DNA of 64,000 nt from the NCBI RefSeq assembly GCF_001922985.1, contig NZ_MRUH01000120.1, forward strand, positions 1 to 64,000. Reading direction: 5' to 3'. This stretch comes from Teredinibacter waterburyi. GTDB taxonomy: Bacteria; Pseudomonadota; Gammaproteobacteria; Pseudomonadales; Cellvibrionaceae. This document shows, piece by piece, positions 47,063 to 57,055 of this stretch (the stretch's first letter is position 1; each line of letters starts with the position of its first letter). The position numbers and the translations under genes are program-made. Under the pieces are notes generated by a model that made no database searches, was not told where the DNA came from, and saw only the letters and a program-made list of their open reading frames with translations.

Positions 47063-47121
47063 CCCCAGTATTCTGGGGTATTTGATGGGCAGTATCCTTG
47101 CTCGCGCTTTAGCGAGCAAGG
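47063..47121. repeat. Two hairpins before the BaeS-like gene
   Basis: CCCCAG-TATT-CTGGGG at 47063-47078 and the perfect 10-bp stem CCTTGCTCGC/GCGAGCAAGG with 6-base loop at 47096-47121. Neither has a T-run. They lie in a 276-bp gap that otherwise holds no gene and may form a structured leader or operator. Confidence 0.6.
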
Positions 47122-47259
47122 GGCGTACCGTTAGTTGCACTATTTTTGCGAATTCTTTGACGGTAAGAATTCCAGAGGGGTCACGTCGGTGTTTCTGGGT
47201 GGTGTCGAAACTAGTTGGAGCGGTTGGTGTGATGTTTTAGCTGTCGAGATTACTCTAAA

Positions 47260-47559
47260 TTAGCGAATATTGGACTTCTTTGGGTCAGGCTGTTCGGCTT
47301 CACGAAAGATAAGGGCTACCTTGCCAATTTCTTGGATGAGCTTGGCGTTACATCGCTTACACATATCTTCTACGACCGATTTGCGAGTGTCGCGTTCGAG
47401 TATCGCCAGCTTCACTTTAACCAGTTCATGGTCGCTCAGCGCACGCTCTAGTTCGGCTAATACGTTCTCACTAAGCCCGTTTCCAGCGATAGTCACAATA
47501 GGCTTGAGGGCGTGACCCAGCGTTCGGAACTGTTTAATACGATCAGGAGTGAGTATCAT
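47260..47559 (-). CDS. yhbY: Ribosome-associated RNA-binding protein YhbY (CRM domain)
   Basis: A 99-residue CRM-domain protein that binds pre-50S ribosome particles. Signature features are LGHALKPIVTIAGNGLSENV near the start (with the GxxG-type loop) and the helix ELERALSDHELVKVK. It is divergent from rlmE-ftsH, the same arrangement as in E. coli and Pseudomonas, and marks the return to core gene order after the insert. Confidence 0.95.
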   Translation of the reverse strand: MILTPDRIKQFRTLGHALKPIVTIAGNGLSENVLAELERALSDHELVKVKLAILERDTRKSVVEDMCKRCNAKLIQEIGKVALIFREAEQPDPKKSNIR

Positions 47560-47780
47560 GGAGGCTGTGCCTTGTGTGGAATCAAATGGGCGCCTATTGT
47601 AAAGGCTTTTCGCGGCTTGTGAAAAAGAATCTGTTCAATTCGGGTTAGAAGCTGTCGCGGAGGGGTAACCTCGGTTCAAATTCGCGGTCTACCCTAATGC
47701 TGTCAAATAGGCACTAAATGCCGTTCCGTAGGTCGATACAAGCTTGCATCACCCCTTATCAATCAAGAGTTACCATTGAA

Positions 47781-48404
47781 ATGACGCGTTCCAAAAGCAG
47801 CCACCGTTGGCTACAAGAGCACTTTAAAGATCATTATGTTAAAGAATCCCAAAAAGACGGTTATCGCTCTCGGGCAAGCTACAAGCTGTTGGAACTGGAT
47901 AAAAAAGATCGTTTATTTCGGCCTGCCATGACAGTGGTGGATCTTGGTGCCGCTCCGGGGGGCTGGTCACAGGTGGCTATTGCCGCTGTAGGCGCTAAGG
48001 GTCGTGTAGTGGCTTCAGACATCTTACCGATGGATTCCATTGCTGATGTAACCTTTGTTGAGGGCGACTTTACTGAAGAAAGTGTGCTGCATGAGGTGAT
48101 TGCGGCAATGGATGGCGAACTGGCAGATCTTGTAATTTCAGATATGGCCCCAAATATGAGTGGAGTGACGAATATTGATCAGCCTAAATCTATGTATTTA
48201 GTTGAATTGGCTCTCGATATGGCGCAGCAAGTCCTCAAACCCGGTGGAAACTTCGTGTGTAAGGTGTTTCAGGGGGAAGGTTTCGACGAATGGTTTAAGC
48301 TGTGCCGGACGAGTTTTGACCGAGTTGTCACCCGTAAACCGGATGCTTCTAGGCCCCGTTCTCGCGAGGTTTACGTAGTAGCTAAAGGTTTTAAAGGCGG
48401 CTAG
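47781..48404 (+). CDS. rlmE: 23S rRNA 2'-O-methyltransferase RlmE (FtsJ)
   Basis: Methylates U2552 of 23S rRNA, a late step of 50S maturation. The 207-residue enzyme has the SAM motif [12 protein letters not shown] and the K-D-K-E catalytic tetrad (Lys in SYKLLELD, Asp in SDMAPNMSG, Lys in FVCKVFQG, Glu in REVYVVAKG). The ATG at 47781 gives the family start [10 protein letters not shown]; the longer frame from 47718 is rejected. Heat-shock linked in E. coli. ftsH follows about 200 bases later. Confidence 0.96.
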   Translation: MTRSKSSHRWLQEHFKDHYVKESQKDGYRSRASYKLLELDKKDRLFRPAMTVVDLGAAPGGWSQVAIAAVGAKGRVVASDILPMDSIADVTFVEGDFTEESVLHEVIAAMDGELADLVISDMAPNMSGVTNIDQPKSMYLVELALDMAQQVLKPGGNFVCKVFQGEGFDEWFKLCRTSFDRVVTRKPDASRPRSREVYVVAKGFKGG

Positions 48405-48603
48405 CCGAGTTATTTGAATGTTACGTTCCGATTATTAATGTGTTTTATCTGTGCCATAGCGACAAGTGGTGGCACTTTGAGTTTTGGCCGCTGGAACTTC
48501 GGGTCTAGCGGAGACTATACTGCAGTAATGCTTGATGGGTTCTTAGAGCCTGTGAAATCACACTACCCGCACTGGTGCGGTAGTCTTTGAGGAGTATGTG
48601 CCT

Positions 48604-50520
48604 TTGAACGATATGGCAAAAAATTTGGTGTTGTGGTTGGTTATTGCTGCAGTGCTTTTTACAGTGTTTCAGAACTTTAATGAAACCAAACCGCGCGACG
48701 AGTTGAGCTATTCCGAATTCATGAGGGACGTGTCCGACGAGCGCGTTAGTCAAGTGGTGGTAGAGGGGCAGCTTATTCGCGGTGTGCGCACGGACAATAC
48801 TACCTTTGTAGTGGTTAAACCCGAGGTGGTCGACTTAAAGTTGATGGACACCCTGCTGGATCATAATGTAGAGGTGCAGGGTAAACAGCCTGAGAAATCG
48901 AGTATTTGGGAGCAATTGCTAGTTGCCAGCTTCCCGATCCTGTTATTTATCGGTGTTTTTGTATTCTTTATGCGGCAGATGCAAGGTGGTGCTGGAGGCC
49001 GTGGCGGCCCAATGAGCTTCGCTAAAAGCAAGGCCCGTCTTCTCGGTGAAGATCAAGTTAAAACCACGTTCGCCGATGTGGCTGGCGTAGATGAAGCTAA
49101 AGACGACGTACAAGAGTTGGTGGAGTTTTTGCGAGACCCTACTCGCTTCCAGCGCTTAGGCGGCCGTATTCCTCGTGGCGTGTTAATGGCAGGCCCTCCC
49201 GGTACCGGTAAAACCTTACTAGCCAAGGCGATTGCCGGCGAGGCGAAAGTGCCTTTTTTCTCAATTTCGGGTTCCGATTTTGTTGAGATGTTCGTCGGTG
49301 TTGGTGCTTCGCGTGTTCGCGACATGTTTGAGCAAGCGAAAAAGCAGGCACCCTGTATAATTTTTATCGATGAAATCGATGCTGTTGGCCGCCATCGCGG
49401 CGGCGGTCATGGTGGTGGTCACGACGAGCGTGAGCAAACACTGAATCAGTTGTTGGTCGAGATGGATGGCTTTGAAGGCAATGAAGGCGTTATCGTTATT
49501 GCCGCCACTAACCGCCCCGACGTACTTGACCGCGCACTTTTGCGTCCAGGTCGATTCGATCGTCAGGTGTTTGTAGGGCTGCCTGATATTCGTGGTCGCG
49601 AGCAAATTTTGAAGGTCCACATGCGTAAAGTGCCAATGGACGACAAAGTCGAAGCGTCGATCATTGCTCGTGGCTCTCCCGGCTTCTCCGGTGCGGACCT
49701 CGCTAACTTGGTGAACGAGGCTGCATTGTTTGCCGCGCGCTCCAACAAGCGTGTGGTTACCATGGAAGAGTTTGAAAAAGCACGCGACAAAATCATTATG
49801 GGTGCCGAGCGCAAGTCCATGGTGATGAGCGAGAAAGAAAAAGAAAATACGGCTTACCACGAGGCTGGTCACGCAATTGTGGGGCGCTTAGTTCCAGAGC
49901 ACGACCCAGTCCATAAGGTCAGCATTATTCCTCGCGGTCGTGCTTTGGGTGTTACGGTGTACCTGCCTGAAGAAGATAAATACAGCCAGAGTAAACGCGG
50001 GCTGGAGTCACGTCTTTGTTCATTGTTTGGTGGTCGAATTGCCGAGGAAATGACCTTGGGTGCCGACGGTGTAACGACTGGCGCTTCCAACGATATTGAG
50101 CGTGCAACCGAGTTGGCGCGAAATATGGTGACCAAGTGGGGCTTGTCGGAAAAGCTCGGCCCGCTTCATTACGGCGAAGACGAGAGTGGTGCTTATGCAG
50201 GCCCTAGTGGCCCGCACTACTCCGGCGAAACCTCAAAAGTTATTGATCAAGAGGTGCGACGTATCATTGATGACTGCTACGGTCGAGCGAACAAAATTCT
50301 TGAAGAGAATCGCGATATTCTTGTGGCGATGAAAGATGCGCTAATGGAATACGAGACCATCGACGCTGACCAGGTTGACGACTTAATGGCACGCCGTAAA
50401 GTGCGTCCGCCACGTGACTGGCACGACAATGATGCTGGTGGCGCTAGTCCTGGCGGAGAAGCCAGTGAGAAGAGCGGTGATGATAAGTCAACCGTTGGTG
50501 GTCCGGCTAGCGAACACTAG
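48604..50520 (+). CDS. ftsH: ATP-dependent zinc metalloprotease FtsH
   Basis: Membrane AAA protease that degrades LpxC, sigma-32, SecY and damaged membrane proteins. The 638-residue protein has two N-terminal helices flanking a periplasmic domain, Walker A GPPGTGKT, Walker [12 protein letters not shown] region, and the zinc site HEAGH. A TTG start at 48604 is chosen because GAGGAG lies nine bases before it and it gives the family N-terminus [11 protein letters not shown]; the GTG at 48598 is too close to that site. A Gly/Ser-rich tail ends the protein. It is followed by a terminator. Confidence 0.97.
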   Translation: MNDMAKNLVLWLVIAAVLFTVFQNFNETKPRDELSYSEFMRDVSDERVSQVVVEGQLIRGVRTDNTTFVVVKPEVVDLKLMDTLLDHNVEVQGKQPEKSSIWEQLLVASFPILLFIGVFVFFMRQMQGGAGGRGGPMSFAKSKARLLGEDQVKTTFADVAGVDEAKDDVQELVEFLRDPTRFQRLGGRIPRGVLMAGPPGTGKTLLAKAIAGEAKVPFFSISGSDFVEMFVGVGASRVRDMFEQAKKQAPCIIFIDEIDAVGRHRGGGHGGGHDEREQTLNQLLVEMDGFEGNEGVIVIAATNRPDVLDRALLRPGRFDRQVFVGLPDIRGREQILKVHMRKVPMDDKVEASIIARGSPGFSGADLANLVNEAALFAARSNKRVVTMEEFEKARDKIIMGAERKSMVMSEKEKENTAYHEAGHAIVGRLVPEHDPVHKVSIIPRGRALGVTVYLPEEDKYSQSKRGLESRLCSLFGGRIAEEMTLGADGVTTGASNDIERATELARNMVTKWGLSEKLGPLHYGEDESGAYAGPSGPHYSGETSKVIDQEVRRIIDDCYGRANKILEENRDILVAMKDALMEYETIDADQVDDLMARRKVRPPRDWHDNDAGGASPGGEASEKSGDDKSTVGGPASEH

Positions 50521-50590
50521 CGTTAGCAGCGCAAAGGTTTTGTAAAAACAGGTTTAGTTTTAGGTGTTTACCTGCGCCGTATTATTCCTG

Positions 50591-50616
50591 AAGGCCAGCA
50601 TTTGCTGGCCTTTTTG
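50591..50616 (+). terminator. Terminator after ftsH
   Basis: AAGGCCAGCA and TGCTGGCCTT make a 10-bp stem with two loop bases and a T-run (TTTTTGC). Confidence 0.85.
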
Positions 50617-50701
50617 CTTTCGTGATTGTGACTAGTTCCAGCGTGAATCTCGGCGCGGTAAGTCTCGTTTATTGTTGTTCAAGCTTAGGGTAACTCCAGA
50701 T

Positions 50702-51583
50702 ATGCAAGTTTCGCCGGTCATACAGGGTGTGTTGCGGTGCGGTGCGCAACGTATAGATTTGCGCGAGCCAAAAGTGATGGGGGTGCTCAATGTAACCCCC
50801 GACTCGTTCTATGATGGCGGCCAGCACTACAGCGTAACGGCTAGCGGTAGTAAATTGTTGGTTGATCGGGCTTTGCTGTCTGCAGAGGCGATGCTTGGCC
50901 AAGGTGCCGCGATAATTGATATTGGCGGTGAGTCCACTCGCCCTGGAGCTGCACCGGTGACTGAGCAGCAGGAACTCGATCGGGTTGTACCCGTGGTGGA
51001 GGCTATAGCGGCAAATCTCGATGTCGTCATTTCGATCGATACGTCCACCGCTCAGGTCATTACCGAGGCGGCTTCTGCTGGAGCTGGCTTGATCAATGAT
51101 GTCCGTGCTCTGGAGCGACCGGGAGCCTTAGCTGCAGCTGTTGCAAGCGGTTTGCCGATTTGCCTAATGCATATGCAGGGCGGGCCGCAAACTATGCAGG
51201 AAAACCCAAGTTATCAAGATGTGGTAACCGAGGTTGGTGATTATTTGCGGGCCAGAATAGCGGCGGTACATGAGGCTTCGGTAGGTTCGTCTCCTCAATT
51301 GCTGTTGGATCCTGGCTTTGGTTTTGGTAAAACCGATGAGCATAATTTGGAGTTGATGCGACGTTTATCTGAGCTCGCTGAGCTGGGTTACCCGCTGTTG
51401 ATTGGCGTGTCTCGCAAGTCGATGATCGGTCGCTTGCTTGGTCGTCAGCCCGAGCAACGCTTAGCCGGTAGTTTGGCTTTAGCCTATGCGGCGTTGGTAA
51501 ATGGCGCGAAAATAATACGAGCCCATGATGTAGCAGAAACTCGAGATATAGTGAAAATTTTCAATTGTGTAATGAATAAGTAG
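50702..51583 (+). CDS. folP: Dihydropteroate synthase
   Basis: Joins p-aminobenzoate to pterin pyrophosphate in folate synthesis; the target of sulfonamides. The 293-residue enzyme shows [28 protein letters not shown], and the pABA loop and Lys site [10 protein letters not shown]. The ATG at 50702 is chosen over a TTG at 50672; neither has a strong ribosome binding site. Position before glmM is the conserved one. Confidence 0.95.
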   Translation: MQVSPVIQGVLRCGAQRIDLREPKVMGVLNVTPDSFYDGGQHYSVTASGSKLLVDRALLSAEAMLGQGAAIIDIGGESTRPGAAPVTEQQELDRVVPVVEAIAANLDVVISIDTSTAQVITEAASAGAGLINDVRALERPGALAAAVASGLPICLMHMQGGPQTMQENPSYQDVVTEVGDYLRARIAAVHEASVGSSPQLLLDPGFGFGKTDEHNLELMRRLSELAELGYPLLIGVSRKSMIGRLLGRQPEQRLAGSLALAYAALVNGAKIIRAHDVAETRDIVKIFNCVMNK

Positions 51584-51617
51584 CGCGCTATCTGCGCGGG
51601 AAAGGAAACGAAAAAGT

Positions 51618-52964
51618 ATGACGCGAAAATATTTTGGCACCGATGGTATTCGAGGTTGTGTAGGAGAAGAGCCTATAACCCCGCAATTTTTTATGCAGCT
51701 CGGTTGGGCCGTGGGCAAGGTGCTGGCGGAAAACGACCGTACCAATAATGGCCGTGGCTTGGTGTTGATCGGCAAAGATACGAGAATTTCGGGCTATATG
51801 TTCGAGTCGGCTCTTGAGGCGGGCTTGATTGCGGCGGGTGTGGATGTCGGTTTGTTGGGGCCTATGCCAACGCCAGCCATCGCTTACTTGACACGTACTT
51901 TCCAAGCTAGTGCCGGAATAGTTATTAGCGCCTCACACAATAGCTATACCGACAATGGCATTAAACTATTCAATACTCAGGGTACAAAGCTTGCAGATGA
52001 AGTGGAGCTCGCGATCGAGCGGCAGATAGACATCCCCATGACTATGGCGCCAGAGCTGGGCAAGGCGCGCCGTATCCCCGATGCTGAGGGACGTTACATT
52101 GAATTCTGTAAAGGCACGTTACCTTGGGGTTTTAACCTAAAGGGCCTCACGATTGTTGTCGACTGCGCCAATGGGGCCAACTACAGCATTGCGCCGAAAG
52201 TGTTGAGCGAGTTGGGTGCGCGGGTTGTTGCGATAGGCAACGCTCCAGACGGGGTAAACATTAACCTAGATTGCGGTTCAACCAAGTTAAACCAACTCCA
52301 AAAGCAGGTGCTTGAGAGTCATGCGGATATAGGTATTGCCTTCGATGGTGATGGTGACCGAGTTCTGTTTGTCGATGAGCGCGGCGAAATTGTAGATGGG
52401 GATCAGCTGCTTTACTTGATCGCAGCCTACCGCCGCAAGCACGGCGGTGGCTGTCGCGGGGTTGTCGGTACCTTGATGAGCAACTTCGGTTTGGAGCTGG
52501 GGCTAGAAGCCTTGGGGATATCGTTTGAGCGCGCCAAGGTTGGCGATCGCTATGTGATTGAGGCGATGTCGAACAACGATTGGTACCTCGGCGGCGAGTC
52601 CTCTGGTCACATCGTTTGCGCTGATGTAACGACCACTGGCGATGGTGTGATCGCGGCGTTACAAGTTCTGCAGGCGGTTATGGCCGAAGATCAGGGGTTG
52701 CATGAGCTCAAGCAGCGTATGCATAAGATGCCTCAGGTAATGATTAATGTACCCGTTACAAATCGCGTTGATGTTAACAGTCATGAAGAGATTCAGGCGG
52801 CGATGGTTGCGGCGGAAAAACGCATGCAAGGTAAGGGGCGCGTACTTTTGCGTCCTTCTGGCACAGAGCCGGTTATTCGCGTGATGGTGGAGGGGCAGGA
52901 GCCTAGCTTGGTTTCTGCGGTGGCGCAGGATTTGGCGCAGGTCGTCAGTGACGCGACTGCTTAA
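51618..52964 (+). CDS. glmM: Phosphoglucosamine mutase
   Basis: Converts glucosamine-6-phosphate to glucosamine-1-phosphate for cell-wall and LPS precursors. 448 residues with the phosphoserine site [17 protein letters not shown], metal-binding [11 protein letters not shown], sugar loop GGESSGH and phosphate loop [13 protein letters not shown] purine-rich site (AAAGGAAACG) precedes the ATG. It follows folP by 34 bases, probably on the same transcript. Confidence 0.97.
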   Translation: MTRKYFGTDGIRGCVGEEPITPQFFMQLGWAVGKVLAENDRTNNGRGLVLIGKDTRISGYMFESALEAGLIAAGVDVGLLGPMPTPAIAYLTRTFQASAGIVISASHNSYTDNGIKLFNTQGTKLADEVELAIERQIDIPMTMAPELGKARRIPDAEGRYIEFCKGTLPWGFNLKGLTIVVDCANGANYSIAPKVLSELGARVVAIGNAPDGVNINLDCGSTKLNQLQKQVLESHADIGIAFDGDGDRVLFVDERGEIVDGDQLLYLIAAYRRKHGGGCRGVVGTLMSNFGLELGLEALGISFERAKVGDRYVIEAMSNNDWYLGGESSGHIVCADVTTTGDGVIAALQVLQAVMAEDQGLHELKQRMHKMPQVMINVPVTNRVDVNSHEEIQAAMVAAEKRMQGKGRVLLRPSGTEPVIRVMVEGQEPSLVSAVAQDLAQVVSDATA

Positions 52965-53125
52965 AATACAGCCAGCATTGTTAGCAATTGAAATGAATTA
53001 GTGAAAAATCACGCATTTTGGCGTTGTAAGCGGGCGCTTTCTTCGCTACCATTTGCGCCCGCTTCGCGCCGAGCTTTTTAATAGGCGTGACGACAAACCA
53101 AAATCTAACGAAAAGGTGAGTGGCC

Positions 53126-53866
53126 ATGCGTCGTCCGATAGTCATCGGCAACTGGAAAATGAACGGGGATTCTGTTTCGATCCGCGATTTACTTGGTGGG
53201 TTAACTAGCCAGTGGAGCGGAGTGCATCAAGCAGAAGTAGCTGTTTGTGCCCCTTATCCTTATCTTGGTTTGTGTGCTGACCAGTTAGAGAATACAAATA
53301 TTGGTTTGGGCGCGCAGGATTTAAGCGTTCAAAGCAGTGGTGCCTACACAGGTGAAGTTGCTGGGCAGATGCTAACAGATGTCGGTTGTGGTTATGTTTT
53401 GGTCGGCCACTCTGAGCGTCGTGAATACCACGCTGAATCATCTGAGTTGGTAGCGAATAAATTCCAAGCCGCGCTTGATGCAGGTCTTATCCCTGTGCTT
53501 TGTGTTGGTGAAACCTTGGAAGAGCGTGAAGCTGAAAAAACCTATGATGTCGTCGGCAAGCAGTTGTTGGCTGTAGTAGAGCATTGTGGTTTGGCTGGTG
53601 TTGCAAAAGGCATAGTTGCTTATGAGCCGGTTTGGGCGATTGGCACTGGCAAAACGGCTACACCGGAAATGGCGCAAGATGTGCACTCGTATATTCGCGA
53701 AGTGCTTGGGCCTGAAGGTGATCAAGTTCGAATTTTGTATGGTGGTAGTGTTAAGCCTGAAACTGCAGAAGGCCTATTTAGCCAAAAAGATATTGATGGT
53801 GCGCTGGTTGGCGGAGCATCACTACAGGCGGGTGACTTTGTTGCGATTTGTCGCGCAGCAGAATAA
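53126..53866 (+). CDS. tpiA: Triosephosphate isomerase
   Basis: Interconverts dihydroxyacetone phosphate and glyceraldehyde 3-phosphate. The 246-residue protein has Lys in GNWKMNG, His in VGHSERR and Glu in AYEPVWAIGTG, plus the phosphate loop YGGSVKPET. The ATG at 53126 after AGGTGAG is preferred over the GTG at 53120. Location between glmM and secG is as in Pseudomonas. Confidence 0.97.
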   Translation: MRRPIVIGNWKMNGDSVSIRDLLGGLTSQWSGVHQAEVAVCAPYPYLGLCADQLENTNIGLGAQDLSVQSSGAYTGEVAGQMLTDVGCGYVLVGHSERREYHAESSELVANKFQAALDAGLIPVLCVGETLEEREAEKTYDVVGKQLLAVVEHCGLAGVAKGIVAYEPVWAIGTGKTATPEMAQDVHSYIREVLGPEGDQVRILYGGSVKPETAEGLFSQKDIDGALVGGASLQAGDFVAICRAAE

Positions 53867-53898
53867 GCACTTGCTCTTGAATTTTTAGTGAGTAAACA

Positions 53899-54342
53899 AT
53901 GGAAAACATTCTTTTAGTCGTACACCTGCTGGTTGCCTTTGCCATCATTGGTTTAATCATGTTGCAGCAGGGTAAAGGTGCCGATATGGGTGCATCTTTT
54001 GGTGGTGGCGCGTCTCAAACACTGTTTGGTTCGGCTGGCGCGGGTAATTTTTTCTCACGCATGACAGCAATTTTCGCTACAGTCTTTTTTGTCACCAGTT
54101 TTACCTTGGCGGTTACCGCTAAGCAGCAAACAGAGGTGGGAGATGAGTTCTCGCTGCCGGGCTTGGAAGAGATGGAAATTCCAGCCGCTGTTAGCGATGC
54201 CGTAAGCGATGTGCCCGCGGCGGTAGCAGAGTCTGTTAGTGATGTGCCAGCAGCGTTAGAAGATGCTGCAGTTGACGCGAAGGCTGTTGTCGACGGCGCT
54301 GTGGATTCGATCAAAGATACAGCCTCAGAATCCAAAGAATAG
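53899..54342 (+). CDS. secG: Protein-export membrane protein SecG, long C-terminal tail
   Basis: Small SecYEG partner. The two helices (LLVVHLLVAFAIIGLIML and TAIFATVFFVTSFTLAVT) and the loop GKGADMGASFGGGASQTLFG are typical. After residue about 75 comes a tail of about 70 residues rich in Ala, Val, Ser and Asp with repeats of a VSDVPAA-like unit. Total length 147 exceeds the 110-130 usual. tRNA-Leu follows 13 bases after the stop. Confidence 0.94.
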   Translation: MENILLVVHLLVAFAIIGLIMLQQGKGADMGASFGGGASQTLFGSAGAGNFFSRMTAIFATVFFVTSFTLAVTAKQQTEVGDEFSLPGLEEMEIPAAVSDAVSDVPAAVAESVSDVPAALEDAAVDAKAVVDGAVDSIKDTASESKE

Positions 54343-54355
54343 ATTTAACGTTTTA

Positions 54356-54440
54356 GCCCAAGTGGTGGAATTGGTAGACACGCTATCTTGAGGGGGTAGT
54401 GGCGCAAGCTGTTCCGGTTCAAGTCCGGACTTGGGCACCA
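54356..54440 (+). tRNA. tRNA-Leu(GAG)
   Basis: Class II tRNA of 85 bases with encoded CCA. Acceptor GCCCAAG pairs with CTTGGGC; the anticodon loop TTGAGGG gives anticodon GAG, a variable arm TGGCGCAAGCTGT-like and T-arm GGTTCAAGTCC. It lies after secG, as leuU does in E. coli. Confidence 0.97.
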
Positions 54441-54450
54441 AAAGCAAAAC

Positions 54451-54498
54451 CGATACTGTCCAGTATCGTCCTGAAAGCCCCGCTAGTCGGGGCTTTTT
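54451..54498 (+). terminator. Hairpin and terminator after tRNA-Leu
   Basis: CGATACTG-TC-CAGTATCG at 54451-54468, a likely processing stem, is followed by AAAGCCCCG/CGGGGCTTT (54474-54496) with six T: an intrinsic terminator. Confidence 0.88.
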
Positions 54499-54675
54499 TG
54501 TGCCTGTTCGTTTGTCAGGTGTCGTCGGGCGCGACGCTTGCTTATGCCCTCTGCGTGTTTTATGGTCGTAAATACTTGATGCGTGTAGCAACTTCGCCTG
54601 TTGATGCCGTGTAAGTGCGTCGCGAAGTATATAGTCGGTGCTGGTGTCGTGTGACTTGATCAAGGAGGTTTGTGA

Positions 54676-55179
54676 GTGAACATCGTCGCTAAATTTATTA
54701 AGGCGCTCAATTCTGATGCCAGTCCTTGGCAAATCGCGTTTGCAGTGATGTTTGCGTTGATCGTCGGCCTTACGCCGTTTTGGCGCCTTCATAATTTAAT
54801 TATTCTGTGCTTGGTGTTGGGGTTTCGTGTCAACTTGGGAAGCTTTTTGGCGGCGCTTACATTGTTTTCTGGATTGGCCTATCTGTTTGACCCTGCAATG
54901 ATTGGTGTAGGTGAGGGGCTCTTGGCTAGTGAGTCTTTGCAGCCCTTTTGGACTCAGCTCTACGCTAACAATCTCGCTCGTTTGGGGCAGTTTAACCACA
55001 CTCTCACGTTGGGATCGCTGAGCGTTTCTCTGTTGCTTGCGCCGTTTGTTTTGATCGCCACCCGTTTCTTGGTGGGGCAGTATCGTAATCGTCTGCGAGC
55101 TTGGGTCAATCGTTTGCGTATTGCGAGATTGTTAAAGGCGAGTGGTGTGTATCGTTGGTATCAGGCCTTGGCTGACTGA
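54676..55179 (+). CDS. TIGR03546-type inner-membrane protein
   Basis: A 167-residue hydrophobic protein with about three membrane helices (IAFAVMFALIVGLTPFWRLH, FLAALTLFSGLAYLF, VSLLLAPFVLIATRFL), related to DUF2062. The start MNIVAKFIKALNSDASPWQIA is the family signature as I recall it. GTG start with AAGGAGG seven bases before. It is followed 37 bases later by a TIGR03545-type gene, its usual partner. The pair sits between tRNA-Leu and tRNA-fMet, which are close neighbours in many relatives. Function unknown. Confidence 0.8.
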   Translation: MNIVAKFIKALNSDASPWQIAFAVMFALIVGLTPFWRLHNLIILCLVLGFRVNLGSFLAALTLFSGLAYLFDPAMIGVGEGLLASESLQPFWTQLYANNLARLGQFNHTLTLGSLSVSLLLAPFVLIATRFLVGQYRNRLRAWVNRLRIARLLKASGVYRWYQALAD

Positions 55180-55216
55180 GTATAAGTTCAGTTGGGTTTG
55201 GGTCAGGAGGAAGTCT

Positions 55217-57013
55217 GTGAGGATTGTTCGCTGGAAGGGGCTGCTAGGGTTTGGTGTCGCGCTGGTTTTGCTTGCGCTGGTTGTCGAGTTGTTCTTTGAC
55301 ACTTCGGTGAAATGGGGTGTGGAATCGTTTGGTTCACGCGTAGTTGGTGCTGAGGTTAACGTCGCAAAGGTTGACCATCAGTTTTCACCCTTTTCCATTA
55401 TCTTACGGGGGCTGCAGGTTACGGATGCCAGCTCTCCGGAGCGTAATTTGTTTGAGGCTGATGAGTTGGCGGCGCGCATCGAGTTCCTGCCGTTTTTTAG
55501 CGATAAGATTATCATCGATAAGTTGGCGATGACGGGTGCAAAATTTGGTACTGAGCGCGCTGCGCCGGGTAGGCTTTATAGTATTGATCTCTCATTAAAG
55601 AAGCGCGTTGAGCGGGTCGCCGATAGCGGCGTTGCACGTGATATAGAGGCGCGTCTTGCGCTGCCGAGTGTAGACGAACTTATTGCTGCGGAAGATTTGC
55701 AGACTACGGCAGCAATTAATCGTGTTGAAGCGGTTACCGTGAAATATAAAGTAGAGGTGCGGCAGGCCTACGAGCAACTGCCTGATGAGCCCCGGTTAAA
55801 GCGTTTAGCCGAAGACTTGAGCGTTATCCGCGATGCCGATTACCGTACGCCCGCAGAGCTACTTTCTGGTAAGGAGCGTTTGGATGCATTTAAAAAAGAG
55901 GTGCAGCGGGAGCGCGATAAGGTCGCCCAAGCGAAAGATGTTTTGCTCGCCGCTCAGCGTGATGGGCGAGACGCTCTAGCTCAGCTGGAGGCGGCGCCTA
56001 GGCGCGATTATGATCAGCTTAAAAGGTCGCTTACTGGCGCGACGTCGCTGGATGCGTTAACTGAGCGTCTGTTCGGCGAGTCCGTGCGGCGTTGGGGGCG
56101 TTACACACTCTCTGCGCTGGAAACCGTGGCCCCGCTTCTCCAGCATCGAGCCGAGCAGGACGCTGCGCGTCAGCGTGTCCTGGGTCGTTGGGTGAGTTTT
56201 TCTGACGATGGAGGGCTGCCGAGTTTCTTGATTCGCGAGGCGGATGTTGACTTGGAGTTCTCGCAGCAGCATTTTGTATCGCGCTGGCAGGACGTTACTG
56301 GAGATCATAAAGCGTTGGGCCGCGCCACGCGCTACACTTTGGCGTCCGCGCAAGTTGGCGGTGATTTAACCTTGGAACTCAATGGCCGTTTTTCTTTTAC
56401 GGATGCCGGCTTAAATGCAGAGCAGCGTTGGCAGGCGAGCGGCGTCGAGCTCAGTGATATTAGTTTGATAAATAGTGATGTGTTGCGGAGTGATGTGGTC
56501 GCAGCGAAATTAGCCTCTAGTGGGGTGCTAGAAGTGACCGCCGGCGAACTGGATGGTGCGGGCAGTGTTAATCTAAGTCCGCTTCGGCTGAGTTCCAGTT
56601 CCACCGAGGTGGTCGGTAAGCGTATCGCTGGTGTAGTCGATAATCTCGAGCAAATAAAGATTCAGCTGGGTGTGACTGGGCGTTATAACGCGCCGCACAT
56701 ATCACTCGGCTCTAATCTTGACGAGCAGGTCGCCGCTATTGTGGCAGCTTCGGTTAGTGGTGAGGCTAAAGTGGCTCTTGCTGAGCTGAGACAAAAGCTC
56801 GATGCAAAAGCTGCCGGTCCGAGTGCTGAGGTTACTACCGTTCTAGCTAGCTGGCAGGGTCTAAGCGCTAGCGCCGATCAGCGCGAAAATATATTGACCG
56901 AAATGATGAGTGCAAAGTTAAGTGGAGCTGTTGGTGGGGCAATTGACCAGGCGGTGGATGAAAAGAAAGACAAAGTTAAAGATGAGCTAAAAAAGAAATT
57001 GTTTGGCGGATAA
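55217..57013 (+). CDS. TIGR03545-type membrane-anchored protein
   Basis: A 598-residue protein with one N-terminal anchor (LLGFGVALVLLALVVELFF) and a large periplasmic part. Residues 30-130 (VDHQFSPFSIILRGLQVTD) resemble AsmA-like lipid-transfer or envelope proteins; a coiled-coil region (about 130-280) and a beta-rich C-domain follow, ending in Lys-rich helices. GTG start at 55217 with AGGAGG six bases before; an earlier in-frame start would overlap the previous gene. Encoded with the TIGR03546 protein, so the two probably act together. Function unknown. Confidence 0.8.
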   Translation: MRIVRWKGLLGFGVALVLLALVVELFFDTSVKWGVESFGSRVVGAEVNVAKVDHQFSPFSIILRGLQVTDASSPERNLFEADELAARIEFLPFFSDKIIIDKLAMTGAKFGTERAAPGRLYSIDLSLKKRVERVADSGVARDIEARLALPSVDELIAAEDLQTTAAINRVEAVTVKYKVEVRQAYEQLPDEPRLKRLAEDLSVIRDADYRTPAELLSGKERLDAFKKEVQRERDKVAQAKDVLLAAQRDGRDALAQLEAAPRRDYDQLKRSLTGATSLDALTERLFGESVRRWGRYTLSALETVAPLLQHRAEQDAARQRVLGRWVSFSDDGGLPSFLIREADVDLEFSQQHFVSRWQDVTGDHKALGRATRYTLASAQVGGDLTLELNGRFSFTDAGLNAEQRWQASGVELSDISLINSDVLRSDVVAAKLASSGVLEVTAGELDGAGSVNLSPLRLSSSSTEVVGKRIAGVVDNLEQIKIQLGVTGRYNAPHISLGSNLDEQVAAIVAASVSGEAKVALAELRQKLDAKAAGPSAEVTTVLASWQGLSASADQRENILTEMMSAKLSGAVGGAIDQAVDEKKDKVKDELKKKLFGG

Positions 57014-57055
57014 ATATTTATTTCGCTTATATCGGAATATAGCGGTTGAACCCCC

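Noticed and set aside
46992-47240. Plus-strand 82-codon frame before yhbY
   Set aside because: Runs through two hairpins, has no ribosome binding site and no recognisable motif.
49261-49872. Minus-strand 203-codon frame opposite ftsH
   Set aside because: Lies wholly inside the conserved FtsH coding sequence; composition is that of a reverse shadow.
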